This document shows positions 1 through 11,096 of a DNA stretch of 64,000 bases, piece by piece. Position 1 is the stretch's first letter; the number at the start of each line of letters is the position of its first letter. The stretch lies in contig NC_018201.1 in assembly GCF_000219625.1 (NCBI RefSeq), positions 204,179 through 268,178 on the forward strand, given 5' to 3'. Below the pieces are notes generated by a model. The model was given only the letters and a program-made list of their open reading frames with translations. It ran no database searches and was not told where the DNA came from. The stretch is from Zymoseptoria tritici IPO323 (Eukaryota; Ascomycota; Dothideomycetes; Mycosphaerellales; Mycosphaerellaceae). A program made the translations under genes and the position numbers.

Positions 1-695
1 TCGGCCTCTTCCTCCCCATTAGGTAGATGGACTGCTGCGGTGATGGGAGGTGATGCGTAGGTGGCGGGAGGATCACGTCGAGAAGAAGGACAAATCGACG
101 CGGAGATGGGACGGACGGACGGACGGACGGACGATGTGGTCCTCTTGTACCCATCGGATTGGGGCGTGGGGGGTGCATAAATGCGATCGATCCGAACCTT
201 TGGGAGGAGAGGCCGAGGATGACGAATGTCGGGCATTAACGTCTAGCTAGCTGGGAGGAGATGGCTGAGCTTCGAGTGCCTCCTCCTCGTCCTGATTTCC
301 ATTCACGCGGGGGGGGGGGGGAGAAAGGTCACCGATCGCGCATCCTACCCCGAGGAGTGCGTACTGCAAGTTCGATGGACCGAGGAGGATGGAAGGATTT
401 GCGGCATGCGCAGAGGTCACGTTAGCAGGTCGCGCAGACAGGGTCGGTGTCTTGGAGCGCTCGTTGTGCAGGTACGCCGTCATGTTGGGAAAACAGACTG
501 ACGATCCTGCGGGTGTGAGGTAAACGCCGCCCGCCGTCGCTCCGTAGCGGGGAGATTCTTCCCGCGCTGGGGTTTTGGGACACGCTCACCTGGAACGCAC
601 GTCGGGGACGGTGGCGCGGGTAGAGCGGGGGTGGGTGTAGTGGCGGAGAGCTCGGGTTTAAGCGGGCAGTCGTGCAGATATCCGCGAAGGTGTTT

Positions 696-768
<73 letters not shown>

Positions 769-2498
769 CGAAAAGCCCGCCCAAAGCATAGTCGCATCGC
801 AGCAACGGACCTCCAAGGACATCGGATGCTGACACCCACGGCGTTCCCGCCCTCTTCCTCGAGACGTCGACCACTACTAAGCAGCATACGAGGGACACAC
901 TGGTTCGGTGGAGACGAGGGGTGTTGGAGAGGATTGGATTACAGTTTATAGAACGGCGCTCTTTTGTCTCTGGGACTGGGGAATACGACGGTATTTTCCG
1001 CCCTGCGTCGTGTCAGCCCACCACGCGGTTTCGGCGGTAGCAAGCGATGGTGAGTAAGGCACGACCCTCTCCGCCGTCCAATGGCCGTTGTTCGCTGCGC
1101 AGCGTACTGGAGCTTGAAGGGTTTTAAACGAGCATGGAAACCATGGGACCACTGGTGCGTGCAAATGGTGTTGTGCTCCGCGTGCGGAGGCTGCAGGATG
1201 CAGGAACATGGCAACGCTGCCAGACCCGACATAGGCGACACGAGATTTGCGTAAGTCAGGAGCTTATGATATGAGACTCTTCACAACTGACATTAGAAAG
1301 TGCAGTGCCATCGGCAGTTTTCACTGCGCCCTGCTCCCGACCCCAATTGGCGGCGTCTCTTCATTATCGAAGATCGTCCACAACAGACCTATGCTACAAG
1401 CTCGCTGCGGCTGGAGGAGGAGGCGATGGGCGTGGCTTGGCCGGCGTGATGAGAGGCAGTGGATCAGTGTGTCCTATTTCATCGTCAGCTGCGTCCGCGT
1501 CGCCGTCCGCACTGTCCCTGCGCTTACCGAGGGCAGTCTTCACGGTAAGAAGAGGTTACCTTAAGTACTGACTCTCTCCTATGCTCGCCCTCGGCGAAGT
1601 CGGCCAGTCCTCCACCTCCGGCAGGCGCTGGGTGGCGCTCTCGCCTCGCTAGCTTTCCCTCCCGCTTTCGGTCTCAGCACCAGCGGAGGATCGGAAGCAG
1701 GATAAATGCCGCTCGACAAGTCTTCGCCGGATTTCACTGTCCTCGTCCGGCGAGACCTTTACCATCACTCTTGGCTTTATGTCAGCGTCTTCGGGTATGT
1801 CTTGGATGCGGTTGGGCACGGCATTTCCGCAGTCTGATTGACGCCCTTACTCCTCTTCGCCGCGCGCGGCGCGGCGCGCTGGAGCTTCCACAAGCAAGAC
1901 TGCAAAGGAGCACAGAGCCGCCGTTGCCTGCTAATGTTGTGGTGGTGCTCCGTATGCGGAGCCATGGTGCGGGGTGGGCGTGGGCGTGGGCGCCGCCGCC
2001 GCCGCCGCCGACCGGATGGGAACGATCAAACGAGCAGATGGTGAATACCTTGAAGCGTGACTCGAGGCAGGGTGCGCGGGTTGGACGTGGGGCGGAGGGC
2101 GAGGAGATTAGTCCATGAAAGGCGCCGCCGCCCGAGGGACGCGGAATGGTCGTTGACGTTGACGCCGGGGCGGCGCGGGGTTCGAGTGGGGAGCTGGCGG
2201 AGCGAGGTCGGTGCGGAGAGTGAAAAGATACCGATCGATTCGGTCTTTTGATGCAGATGTCCAAGAAGCTGGTCGCTGCCGGTGCGCGCAGCGGACATGT
2301 TTTTTTTTTTTGGCTCGCTCCCTGGCGTGGAAAATATATGTCTCTCCGCTGGTGGTCATTCCCCGTGCTGTACGAATTCTAGGGAGGGTCGAAGGTGGAC
2401 TGATCTGCTCGACGAAGCGACTGCTCCTCCCATGGGGCAGAGATGGGGGGGGGGAGAGAAATGCGAGACGTCGAATCATCATTCGTCATCATTGCGAT
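1..2498. other. GC-rich region without a recognisable gene
   Basis: I see no convincing gene here. Open frames on both strands are short, overlapping and of biased composition (runs of Arg, Pro, Ser), and none carries a domain I recognise. Simple repeats are present: (GGAC)n at about 110-133, a G run at about 309-321, and the (GA)n tract listed separately. The segment lies downstream of the minus-strand PD-(D/E)XK pseudogene that ends near 2499. Confidence 0.5.
699..762. repeat. (GA)n microsatellite
   Basis: An uninterrupted GA dinucleotide tract of about 32 units, directly visible. Reading through it gives Glu-Arg or Leu-Ser runs on the two strands, so open frames across it are compositional artefacts. 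Confidence 0.97.
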
Positions 2499-3986
2499 TC
2501 ATTCGAATACGGAACCCTCCTCTCCCTGGCCCTGACTCACTCCTTGTCGTATCCTCTCCACAATCTCCTCTTTCACCCAGGGCCACCAGACCTCCTCGGC
2601 CTATTTGGTCAACAGCCTCAACCCCTCGACAATCTTGCACGCCTCCAACAGTCCCGAGGTGCTTCCAAATGTGATTCCACCGCTGTAAAACGTCCCGCCG
2701 GCTCGACCTCTTCCGGCTCCATCTTTGAAACAGACCAAGGTCCACTCGTGCCCTTGCACCAGCAGCAATGGCAGAACCGGGATCTCCACGACACCGCCAT
2801 CCTTTCTGCCGTATGCGTCGAGCAACTGTCTGAGTCGGATCACCTGCGCCTGCGCCCAGATCGAAAGCTGCCTCAATCCCTCGTCGCTACTGGCGGTCGT
2901 GGAAGACTTGGTCTCGATGCTGAAGGCGATGGCGTCGAATTCAACCGGCGTATACTCGGTCTGGTTGAGGTGGACCTGGCGCTCGACCAGCACCGCCTTG
3001 AGATCCGGGGGAATGTCGAAGGCGAGGCAGAAGTCCACTTTGCGAGCATCGCCGCCGGCGGAGAAGACCGAGGGAGGGAGCGCGAGAGGGGATATGGTTG
3101 CGGTGGTGATGTTCTCAAACCGAAAGTCGGCGTCGAAGCGCGAGTCCACCAGGGAGGCCTCTAAAAGAGGGTGATGCACCGCCGAGTTCCACGCGGCCTC
3201 CGAGGCACCCCGCACGCGATGCTGTTCGGCCTTGCAGACCAAGCGAGCCAGGTGCTGACGATCGGGAGCCGGCTCGCCGGCAACATTGACGTCTTTGAAA
3301 ATCGTCCGCAACACGTGTGCGTCGTGCTGTGGCTTGCGGGTTTGGAGAGCTCGACGCTATTCGGGGTTGTCCTGGGATTTGGGCAGAATGCGCCGATTGT
3401 CCCGCACGCCCTCCATCTTGTCGACCAGATCCAAGACATCCTGGGGTGTGTCCTCGCCTAACACGGCCAGCGTGCCCTGCGCGACGGGGTAGAGTGCAAA
3501 TGCGCGCGCCGCTGCTTCTTTCTGGGGGCTCGCCGACCGTCTCGACGCCTTGCTGCTCCTCGCGGATGTCGACGACGTCGCATCGTCAGCCATCGAACGT
3601 TTGTTGCTCCGATCATCGGGACGGCGGGGGGGAAAGTTGGGCGCGGAATCGACGAGCGAAAGGTTGGTTCGAGAGATGGGCAGCTGGGAATGGAGGAGAG
3701 GAGGTGGTTGTTGCAGTGGTCGAGGGGTGACGTTGACGTCGACGTCGACGTCGACATTCTCCTCATCCTCGTCGGCGGGGATGAGGAGCACGTTGTCGTC
3801 CTGCTTGTTGAGCGCCCGGCGTTTCTTGGGCGTGTTCCGGTCGGCGTTGGCGTCCATTTCGGCGAGAACCCGCTTGTGACGGTGACGCGCCGGTGGCAGT
3901 GATGCTGCTGTCGTAGTTGTGGTGGTGATGGTGGTGGTATCGACACTGTCCTGTACCCACCGCGCAATGTCAATGTAGGACGGCAT
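2499..3986 (-). pseudogene. fungal PD-(D/E)XK nuclease-like protein, broken by two TAG codons
   Basis: One reading frame runs from an ATG at 3986 to a TGA at 2499-2501, interrupted only by TAG codons at 3357-3359 and 2601-2603. The N-terminal third is low complexity with a basic KKRR patch and a VDVDVDV repeat encoded by a GACGTC hexamer repeat (3736-3758). The C-terminal half resembles the fungal PD-(D/E)XK family: a KVDFC strand supplies the Asp, SIETK supplies the E-x-K, and QLSIWAQAQ follows as the next helix. After the second TAG the frame continues with a tryptophan-rich end (EEVWWPW) expected for the family. Both TAG codons could come from CAG or TGG by C-to-T change. Known of the family: widespread in Pezizomycotina, often multicopy, role unclear. 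I call it a pseudogene, though stop read-through or assembly error cannot be excluded. Confidence 0.72.
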
Positions 3987-4499
3987 AGGAAAAGGAAAAA
4001 GGAGAATCCGTCGGCTGAGGTGGAGGTGGAGGTGGTGCTGCTCGTGCTCGTTGGAAGTTCAAGATGTTGAATGTTCCATTGTGACGGCTGGATCAGTTGG
4101 CGGGGCGATCCGCTCCAGTCTTACCTACCTAGGTTAGGTCGGTCCCATCAGCTTGAATTGAAGCTAACCTAAAGGAAAGGGCTGATCGGACTCGGCTCCG
4201 CTCCGTCACCATAATGCTGGAAGTACATTGCTTTTTGGTTTCTTGGGACTCTGGTTCAGCCCCACTGGATATCGCTTGCTCGTCAACTTTTGCTCGTCAG
4301 TCCAAGCCAGCCCTATATACACAGAGGAAGTGGCAGTGAGTAGTGTAGGAAGTCACCAACACCAACATGTATATGGAAGTCATGTCGAAATGTGGTGACT
4401 TTGAATGTCACGTGGCTTGAAGACTCGGAAGGTGGAGCGCGCTGAGAAGGAGGCAGATCTTCACACGTCACACGTCGAACCCTTCACACGCCGTCGACA
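3987..4499. other. intergenic region
   Basis: Upstream of the PD-(D/E)XK pseudogene. No gene is recognised. A short imperfect palindrome around CCTAGG lies near 4128, but I cannot assign it a role. Confidence 0.4.
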
Positions 4500-4792
4500 C
4501 TTACAACACGCCCACCACTTTCAACACGCCGACCACTTCACACTGCCGACACTTTACACTGCCGACCACTTTACACTGCCGACTACTTCACATCGCCGAC
4601 TACTTCCCACCGCCGACCACTTCACATCGCCGACTACTTCACACTGCCGACTACTTCACACTGCCGTCCACTTCACACTGCCGACTACTTCCCACTGCCG
4701 ACTACTTCCCACTGCCGACTACTTCACACTGCCGACCACTTCACACTGCCGTCCACTTCACACCGCCGTCCACTTCACACCGCCGTACCTCG
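4490..4792 (+). repeat. 17-bp minisatellite array
   Basis: About seventeen head-to-tail copies of a unit close to CCGACTACTTCACACTG, with alternation between ACTAC, ACCAC and TCCAC forms. The 17-bp period is not a multiple of three, so the open frame through it cycles through three peptide phases, which argues against a protein-coding role for the array itself. It lies directly before a more coding-like segment at about 4795-4956. Confidence 0.9.
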
Positions 4793-4956
4793 CCGACTTG
4801 GCCGGAGGTGGTGAGATCGACAAGTCCTTGGACGCGATCGCTTCGATGGTCGAGGGTTTTGCTAATGGGGAGGAGGTGGGAGAGGAAATTGTTAAGGAGT
4901 TGCAGAGGTTGGAGGAGGGGAGTGAGGAGGAGGGGAGTGAGGAGGAGGGGAAATAA
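4793..4956 (+). CDS. short coding-like segment, unknown
   Basis: The plus frame downstream of the 17-bp array reads as an amphipathic acidic stretch (LAGGGEIDKSLDAIASM, then EEVGEEIVKELQRLEEG) ending at TAA near 4954. It is preceded in the same frame by the minisatellite and followed by an 18-bp GA-rich repeat in which the frame is lost. No family is recognised. It could be an exon of a decayed or unannotated gene, or chance open sequence. Confidence 0.22.
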
Positions 4957-5022
4957 GGAGGAGGGGAATGAGGAGGAGGGGAATGAGGAGGAGGGGAATG
5001 AGGAGGAGGGGAATGAGGAGAC
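4906..5022 (+). repeat. GA-rich 15- to 18-bp tandem repeat
   Basis: Units close to GAGGAGGAGGGGAATGAG are repeated about six times, with small length changes between the first AGT-type units and the later AAT-type units. It encodes Glu-rich or Gly-rich strings depending on frame. Confidence 0.85.
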
Positions 5023-5209
5023 TACCATCGGCACTGGAGCTTGGAGTATATCTTGGCGGGGTCTGCGTTGCGGGTCTTCCCTTTGCTTACGCCTATCAGT
5101 ACTGACCTTGTTCGCGGATCACAGCTTCATGCGTGTCTACCTGGCGCCGCGTCTTTTCAACCTATCGACGACGGTCAGGCTTTTCCTCCTCGGAACAGCC
5201 ACACGATGA

Positions 5210-5260
5210 ATGGATACGACCAAGGTACTGTCCGCCGCGGAGGAGGAGGAGGAGGAGGAG

Positions 5261-5292
<32 letters not shown>

Positions 5293-5706
5293 GGAGGAGG
5301 AAGAAGAGGAGGAAGAGGAAGAGGAAGAAGAAGAGGAGGAAGAGGAAGAGGAAGAGGAAGAGGGAGCCGTTCTCCCAGGGCAGCGCTCGACGGCAAGATC
5401 AAAGTATGTGTTTCACGTCCCTTGAATGCTAATGCGTGTTTGCACCAACTTTTGAACAGAATCTTAAGCGTACCGTGTCCACGAGCTTTCTGGACAAGAT
5501 GGCGGCCATTAAGGGAGCAGGAGGAGGAGGAGAAAAGGAGGAAGAATCGCCGACTCGCCCAAACCCTGTCCGACGCCATTACCCGTCTCGTATGCCGGAT
5601 GGTCGATCGCTCCAAACGAATCCATCGCTCCGTCTCCCAGCGTTGTCCCTCACATCCCTTCTCCCACTCCTCGCGATCCAGCCGACGTCTCCTTCGACGC
5701 TGATGA
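5210..5706 (+). CDS. candidate two-exon gene with a (GGA/GAA)n first exon, unknown
   Basis: A textbook fungal intron lies at 5404-5459 (56 bp): GTATGT donor, GCTAATG branch-point-like site and ACAG acceptor. Exon 1 is dominated by a purine trinucleotide tract (about 5238-5361). Two frames can be joined across the intron. From ATG 5210 the acidic Glu frame gives an exon 2 with a charged helix (EQEEEEKRRKNRR) ending at TGA near 5703. The alternative Gly frame reads LDGKIK then NLKRTVSTSFLDKMAAIKG. I cannot choose between them by eye. The intron is the strongest evidence that something here is or was transcribed from the plus strand. No family is recognised. Confidence 0.35.
5238..5361. repeat. 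(GGA/GAA)n purine tract
   Basis: A trinucleotide-periodic purine tract of mixed GGA, GAG and GAA units, about 124 bp. One frame encodes poly-Glu, another Gly/Arg, another Arg/Lys. Such mirror-like purine tracts can form triplex DNA; that is general knowledge, not shown here. Confidence 0.95.
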
Positions 5707-8700
5707 TGGGGATGTGGTGCATGGAGTCCATCATTTCGTCGAGGGCGTATTTTGACGCGGTCGCGGCTTGGGAGGGAGGGAGGAGCACGGACGGGGTAAG
5801 TTGATGGTGAGTCATGATGTTTTTTCTTCTTTTTTTTCTCTTTCGTTGAGGAAGGAAATTCACAGCAGCAGGCTGGCTGGGTGTTGTTGGTACGCAGGAG
5901 GGAAGGGAAAAGATAAGAAGTCGGTCTGGATGGTTTTCTTTTTCTTTCCCGAGTTGATTAAGATGGGTGGTGGTGGGGTGAGCATGAGCAAGTGAGTAGT
6001 GTGTGTGTGTGGTCACGTTAAGGACCGGTCGGGATGTCGCGGGCGTGAGGCGCCTTGCCTTGCCTTTCCTTTCCTTTCCTTTCCTTTCCTTTCCTTTCCT
6101 TTCCTTTCCTTTCCTTTCCTTTCCTCATCACGAATCGTCTGCACGGCGTAGGTGTCCCCTTTTTTCTTTTGCCGCAACTACGACGAAGCTGGCAAGGCCT
6201 TGCAAGGTAAAGGCTACTCCTCTCTGCCGCCTAGTAGTAGCAGGGGTGGAGTTCTTTCCGATTCTCTCCATCATTAATTGCCGTCAATTTGACCCAACCT
6301 CGGATGGAATACGCCCCGGTCCACAACCCGTTTCCCACTCATCAATCCAACGATCCAAGCTGTCTCGGAAGGAAAACCCCCCCAACGCCCGTTGCAATCC
6401 GTCGTCGTCGTCCTCCGCCGCCGACGATTATCCTCAATCGCCGCTTTCCGGCCCAAACTGGACCTCTCCAAAAACTCGACTTGCCACCGCCGGTCGACTC
6501 CGATCCTCGACCCCCATCCGTGCATCTATCTACACGCTCAGGTTCCTGCTCCCTATCGCATCCCGCACACCCCAGAGCTCTTGATCCTCCTTCTTAGCCT
6601 CATCCTCCTCCCCCTCCCCCTCCCCCTCCTTATCCGCCAACGCCCTCGCGTCCTCCTCCGCATCCGCTACCTTTCCAGTACGCGCCTTGTCCTCCCACGC
6701 CACCGTGCCAGCTGCGCTGCGCGACACCGAAAGCACGATGTACCGACCAAAGACGCACGTAAGGTTGAGGAGGACTAACGGTTCGGCGGGGGGTGTCGTC
6801 TCCGGGTGGAGGTGCTTTAAAGGGCTTCGATGAAACCATCTCAGGGCGACCCGGAAGCTGGCAGCAACTACTTGGAGCCACGGACGGACTTTTTGAGCAT
6901 CTCCCAAACTTGCGCCGCCTTGCGAGAGAACAGAACGTTCGTTACTCCCGCAGTTTTTATCGAGAGGATACATGTCCACCTGAGATGTTCTGCGAGGGTT
7001 CTGGACCTGGACACCGCCTTGCGCAGATAGAAGTGTCTGTACAATTCGGCAGGTCCTCGCTAATATGCTGCGTCCTTGCTTTACCGCTAATGCATATGCA
7101 TCTGGCTCCATCGTACCACAAGGCCCTGCCGCAGATCGCCGGAGATCTTCCAGGCGGTAGATGAAGCACGGGAGTATTTTAATAATATTCCCGAAGAGAT
7201 GCACTGCGTCGGATTGCTGCTACTCTTCCCGATCGGATACGCCGCCTGGGACTACGCTTTACGACCCCGGACTGATGTGGAGGAGGTATGAGGTTTGATG
7301 GACTGCGGCGATGAGATGGCGAGTTTGGATTGAGAGCTCGTGATTCGAGGACCGCAATTTCGAGGACCGGGATTCGACTTCATGTTGTAATATGCATTAT
7401 ACCGGCCGATACCAAGCCGTTCCCTCAGCCGCTGTGCCACGTTGTGCTAACGCGAGCGATGTTACTGCATGCTTATTTATAGACTTCTCTCCCAGAAGCC
7501 GACAAGCGCAACCGATGGTTGCCGAATAATTATAGGTGTCCCCTTCTTCATTCGCAAGCTACGTCCTGTTTTGTACACTCCCACTTACATATTCTGGTTC
7601 GAAAATCCACGTTCTGTAAGGATTGCGATTGCTCTCGACTTTATAAGAGTTCTGTCAACGGGAAGCGTAACGACCAATGTTCGTGGGTGTGTTCTTGAGA
7701 AGGTCCATGTCGAGACGACCGGCGACGTCGATGTTCCTATACACCGTCTCCTCTCCACTAGGCTCCGCTCCCATCCTCCTTATCAACCCTTCGCAACAAA
7801 AGGGGACTTCCCACCGTCTCCTCCGCACCCCAGTGCCTTGCAAAACCTTAATATCCCACATCGCGACCTCGGGCCTCTCCTTCCGCTATTACCCTCCAAG
7901 TCATCTCCGCCCGATATCCTCCGCTTGGCGGGTCGCAAGTCGGACAAGATCCTCAGCAGGTTCCGGGACGAGTCATGTGACGGGATTGGGGTAAAGCGAC
8001 TTTTCAGAATCTGGTTGGAGACCTCACATCGATATCGAGATTTCGCTGCCGACGCCGGTAATCCTGATGTCCCAATGGTGGAAAAGTGTAGCCGCGCCGG
8101 CGAGAAATGCCTACGAAAGCTCCCGTGAAACAGCCTCGATGCATCTGTACGATGCAGCATAATTGCGCCCACCGACAAGTTACAGAGTCAGGCTCGCGCG
8201 CGTGCCTCCCCAACAACAACAGTCCGAAGAACGATGCTGTGGCCCAAGATGCGGGCGAAGCAGGAGGCTTGGGAAACGAACCAGATCCAATGGCTACGTA
8301 CAATCCGGTGGATTGAGGTCTGCAGGTCCGGGCGCCGCCACGACTCTCCGTGACAGTGGATGGCCGGAGATCTGCCCTTGACTTCGGGAAACTTGGCTGG
8401 GAGTAACGAGCCGTGGTCGGACTCATTGGCAGAGTTGCTGTGTGCATAACGGGAGAGAGTCATCCAGGCTCGTAGACGCCGAGGGTGTTGCCTCGGGCGG
8501 CATCGACATCGTCATAGAGGGTTCAGGTGGATTTGGGGAACTCATTCATTCGGGGGGTTCTCGGCGACGACTTGGGCGTCGAGTTGATCGTGCGACATGG
8601 CTGAGAACACGCCTCCGCAGCAGAAACGACTCCAGGCATCGTCCCGCGCCGTCAGTGTCTCCCTCTTCTGCACATCCAGCTGCGCGTGCGACTGCTCTCA

Positions 8701-9199
8701 TCTCTGTCTATGCGCCTGGCGTCTCGAATCTTGAGCAGGATGTCACCCACCGCTGATGAGCAGGATGCCCTTCCGGTCGGCCAGCAATCGGCGAATGATG
8801 TGTGCGACGGTGACGGCGTTGTGCCAGCGATCCGGGGACTCTGGGACCTTGTCAGCAGGCAGCCAGTGATGAGATGCCGAAGTAAAGCGCAAGCCACTGT
8901 GCCGGAATACGCCTGCCTGGATGGATCGAAATGGCACTGCTGGCCTACTGCAAGCCAGAAAGCGTATTGTCCGCACGAATCGAACCATCGGCAGCAGTGG
9001 CATGTTGTGTCTTTCCGGCAACTCCAGGCACTGCGATATCAGATCCGTCTGATCCTGATATTTGCTCAACCTCACCCTTCCCGTCGTCCTTCTTGTTGGG
9101 CCGTCTTGATCGGCGCTCCAACTTCACGGACCATAGTAGAGGTCATGACGAAGCTGCTGGGCAGATCTCGAGCGTAATGCCTGACAGCCGTAGCGTGCT
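5707..9199. other. unassigned region with degraded coding-like fragments
   Basis: No gene could be identified with confidence. The clear structure is the CCTTT microsatellite listed separately. Minus-strand open frames at about 6530-7204 and 8004-9127 and a plus frame at 7469-8128 contain plausible protein-like pieces but no domain I recognise, and neighbouring pieces lie in different frames, as in decayed genes. On the minus strand near 7371-7447 there is a weak tRNA-like pair of A- and B-box motifs, discussed under rejected items. Confidence 0.4.
6062..6125. repeat. (CCTTT)n microsatellite
   Basis: Twelve to thirteen perfect copies of the pentamer CCTTT/TTTCC, directly visible. Confidence 0.97.
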
Positions 9200-10400
9200 T
9201 TAATTCAGGTTGGCGGAGGAGGCGTCCGGCGGCGAGTTGGGTCGGGGTCCTGATCTAGTATCATGCATTAGTCCATAGTGTCTTTGCGTTATCGTAAGGC
9301 TCACGCCGGCGGTGGACCGCGCATAGGTGAGGCATACCCGCCTCTTTCCAACCGCCAGTCGGTTCAAAATCTGGCGACCGGTCGCGATGTCCGACGTTCC
9401 TGGTGGCAGCCGTCGCATGACCGTGTCGACGACCATGAACCCTCCGCCGTCTTTGCTCCCGAGCCGGCTCGAGTGACGTATCTCACTCAGTGCGCCGGGC
9501 GACAGCAGGTCTCTGCCAGGTTTGAAGTCGATGTGTGCGCCAGGCAGTGTATTTTCTAAACTCCTATATGCCCTGTTCGGTTTCCTTCCTGTCCCGCCGT
9601 GCTGTACTGATAAAGCTCCGCCAACTGCTGCGTCTGCGCCGAAGATGGTCTCGGAGGTAGGACGTGGAGGAGCAGAACAATTTCGGCTTCGGGGAGCTTC
9701 AGGGCGGTGGAGAATTGGTGGAGTGTTGGATTGCGAAGTTGACAATAACGGAGGACCATGAGGCCGAGTCGATGTGCGGAGTCGGCAGTGATTTCGAGAA
9801 TAGAAGAAGCGGGCGGGGGTGGTAATTTGTTTCGGGGCAGTACTAACATGCGTTAAGGCAGTGCTGGTATGAGCATTCAAGGCGTGGCAAGTGTCGTTCG
9901 CTTTGAACAGGTCCATCGTTTGGTGATACAGAATTTGACAGAAACCACGTTGCTGGACATCGAAAGGAAGCGAAGACCTGCCGCCGAAGATCAAGGCGTC
10001 GGCGGCGTGTTGAAAGTCGCCGCCGTAGATGGTCGGAGCGGTGAACTTGTGGAGGTCGACGGCAATGTGAGGACTGTAGTCGATAAAGCGTTGGCGGATG
10101 GTTCGGGACTGTTAACGGTCGAATTTGATAGCTTCGCGGTCACCGTCGAGGTTGTTGGCTAGGGTACGTTGGAAGTAGTGAACGCTGTCGACGTTGTATC
10201 GGGGGAGCACAAGGATATCCATTTTGGACAGGAGGGAGGCGGTCCAAGTTTGATAGGCGTCCAGTTTCCCGAGGAGGGCCATTGCTGCTTGGTTATACCG
10301 CGGCAACATCGGGTGGAGCGCCTCGTCTTCCTCCTCCTCCTCTTCCTCGATGGGAAGAGACCGCACTACGCTACGCGAGTCGGAGATTTGATAGATCGTT
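9200..10400 (-). pseudogene. zinc carboxypeptidase (M14 family), degraded
   Basis: Minus-strand translations in at least two frames match the usual order of fungal M14 metallocarboxypeptidases. From high to low coordinate: a helix near 10290 (QAAMALLGKLDA), then KMDILVLPRYNVDSVHYFQR with RTLANNLD (10200-10140), an in-frame TAA near 10120, then RTIRQRFIDYSPHIAVDLH (about 10110-10060), where the His is the expected third zinc ligand. The normally following Glu is Lys (LHKF). TAPTIYGGDFQHAADAL comes next, then in another frame ILEITADSAHRL near 9800, and a C-terminal piece MVVDTV near 9450. The upstream H-x-x-E zinc site could not be found in frame. Intact members are secreted peptidases; this copy has a stop, frameshifts and a changed active-site neighbour and should be non-functional. 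Confidence 0.7.
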
Positions 10401-11096
10401 CCACCGCCGGCGAGGCACCGCGTCAGGAAGGCTTTAGACGCGGCGGCGCGGAGGAATAACGTGGGGGTGAGGATAAGGTTCGGAGGAGAATTGCATGATG
10501 GATGGACCGAGTTCGAGTCGAGCTCGACGAGTGCCAAAAAGCGCAGGAGAAACCGGACAAAGATGACGTAGAAGAAAACGGACACTATGGAAGCTCAACA
10601 GCACTAAAACATTAGGAGCAGCGCAGAGACCGCGCAAAGGAGATGGAAGAGTCGAATAGAATGCAGAAACCTCGTTACCGTAGCTGTGGTAAGAATGAAG
10701 TCGGTCGCTCGCTCGAGAGACTCTTTTCCGGCATTGGTGTCGTACCAACCATCACATCTTTTCCGCCATCTCCTACGACCAGCAGAACGGAATCGGTCGC
10801 TACACTCCCCCTTGCCCGTTTGCTAGGCATCGTTCCTTGGGTATCTGACCAACCTGGCCTTTCGGACCTTGTGCCGGCAAATGGCGAAGCGAAGGAAGAT
10901 GCTCTGCTCTGCGCAGCAACGTTTAATTCATCGAATTTACATCTCATTCAGTCCTCCTTGAATGCTCCTTTGAACATGACCCAGAGCAGTCTACGAAGAA
11001 ATCGATGCATAGCTGTGTTGAGCTTAACGTCTCTGCCTCACAGCCAAGCACACTGTCCTCCCATAGATCGTGCACCGCTGCGATACACCGGCTGAC
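10401..11096. other. intergenic region
   Basis: Between the M14 pseudogene and the convergent end of the 11.1-13.7 kb gene. The remnant N-terminus of the carboxypeptidase may extend into 10400-10590. Short open frames on both strands show no recognised motif. Confidence 0.4.

Noticed and set aside
699..762. Long open frames of 106-158 codons crossing the GA tract
   Set aside because: They are produced by the dinucleotide repeat, which has no stop in several frames; no other coding evidence.
6830..7030. F-box protein fragment
   Set aside because: One helix-like stretch (LSISQTCAALRE) is reminiscent of F-box-associated sequence, but nothing else fits.
7371..7447. Possible tRNA or tRNA-derived SINE head on the minus strand (TGGCACAGCGG and AGTCGAATCCC)
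   Set aside because: A- and B-box-like words are about 60-70 nt apart, but no acceptor stem closes the structure, the anticodon arm does not pair properly, and the B box lacks the usual GGTTCGA.
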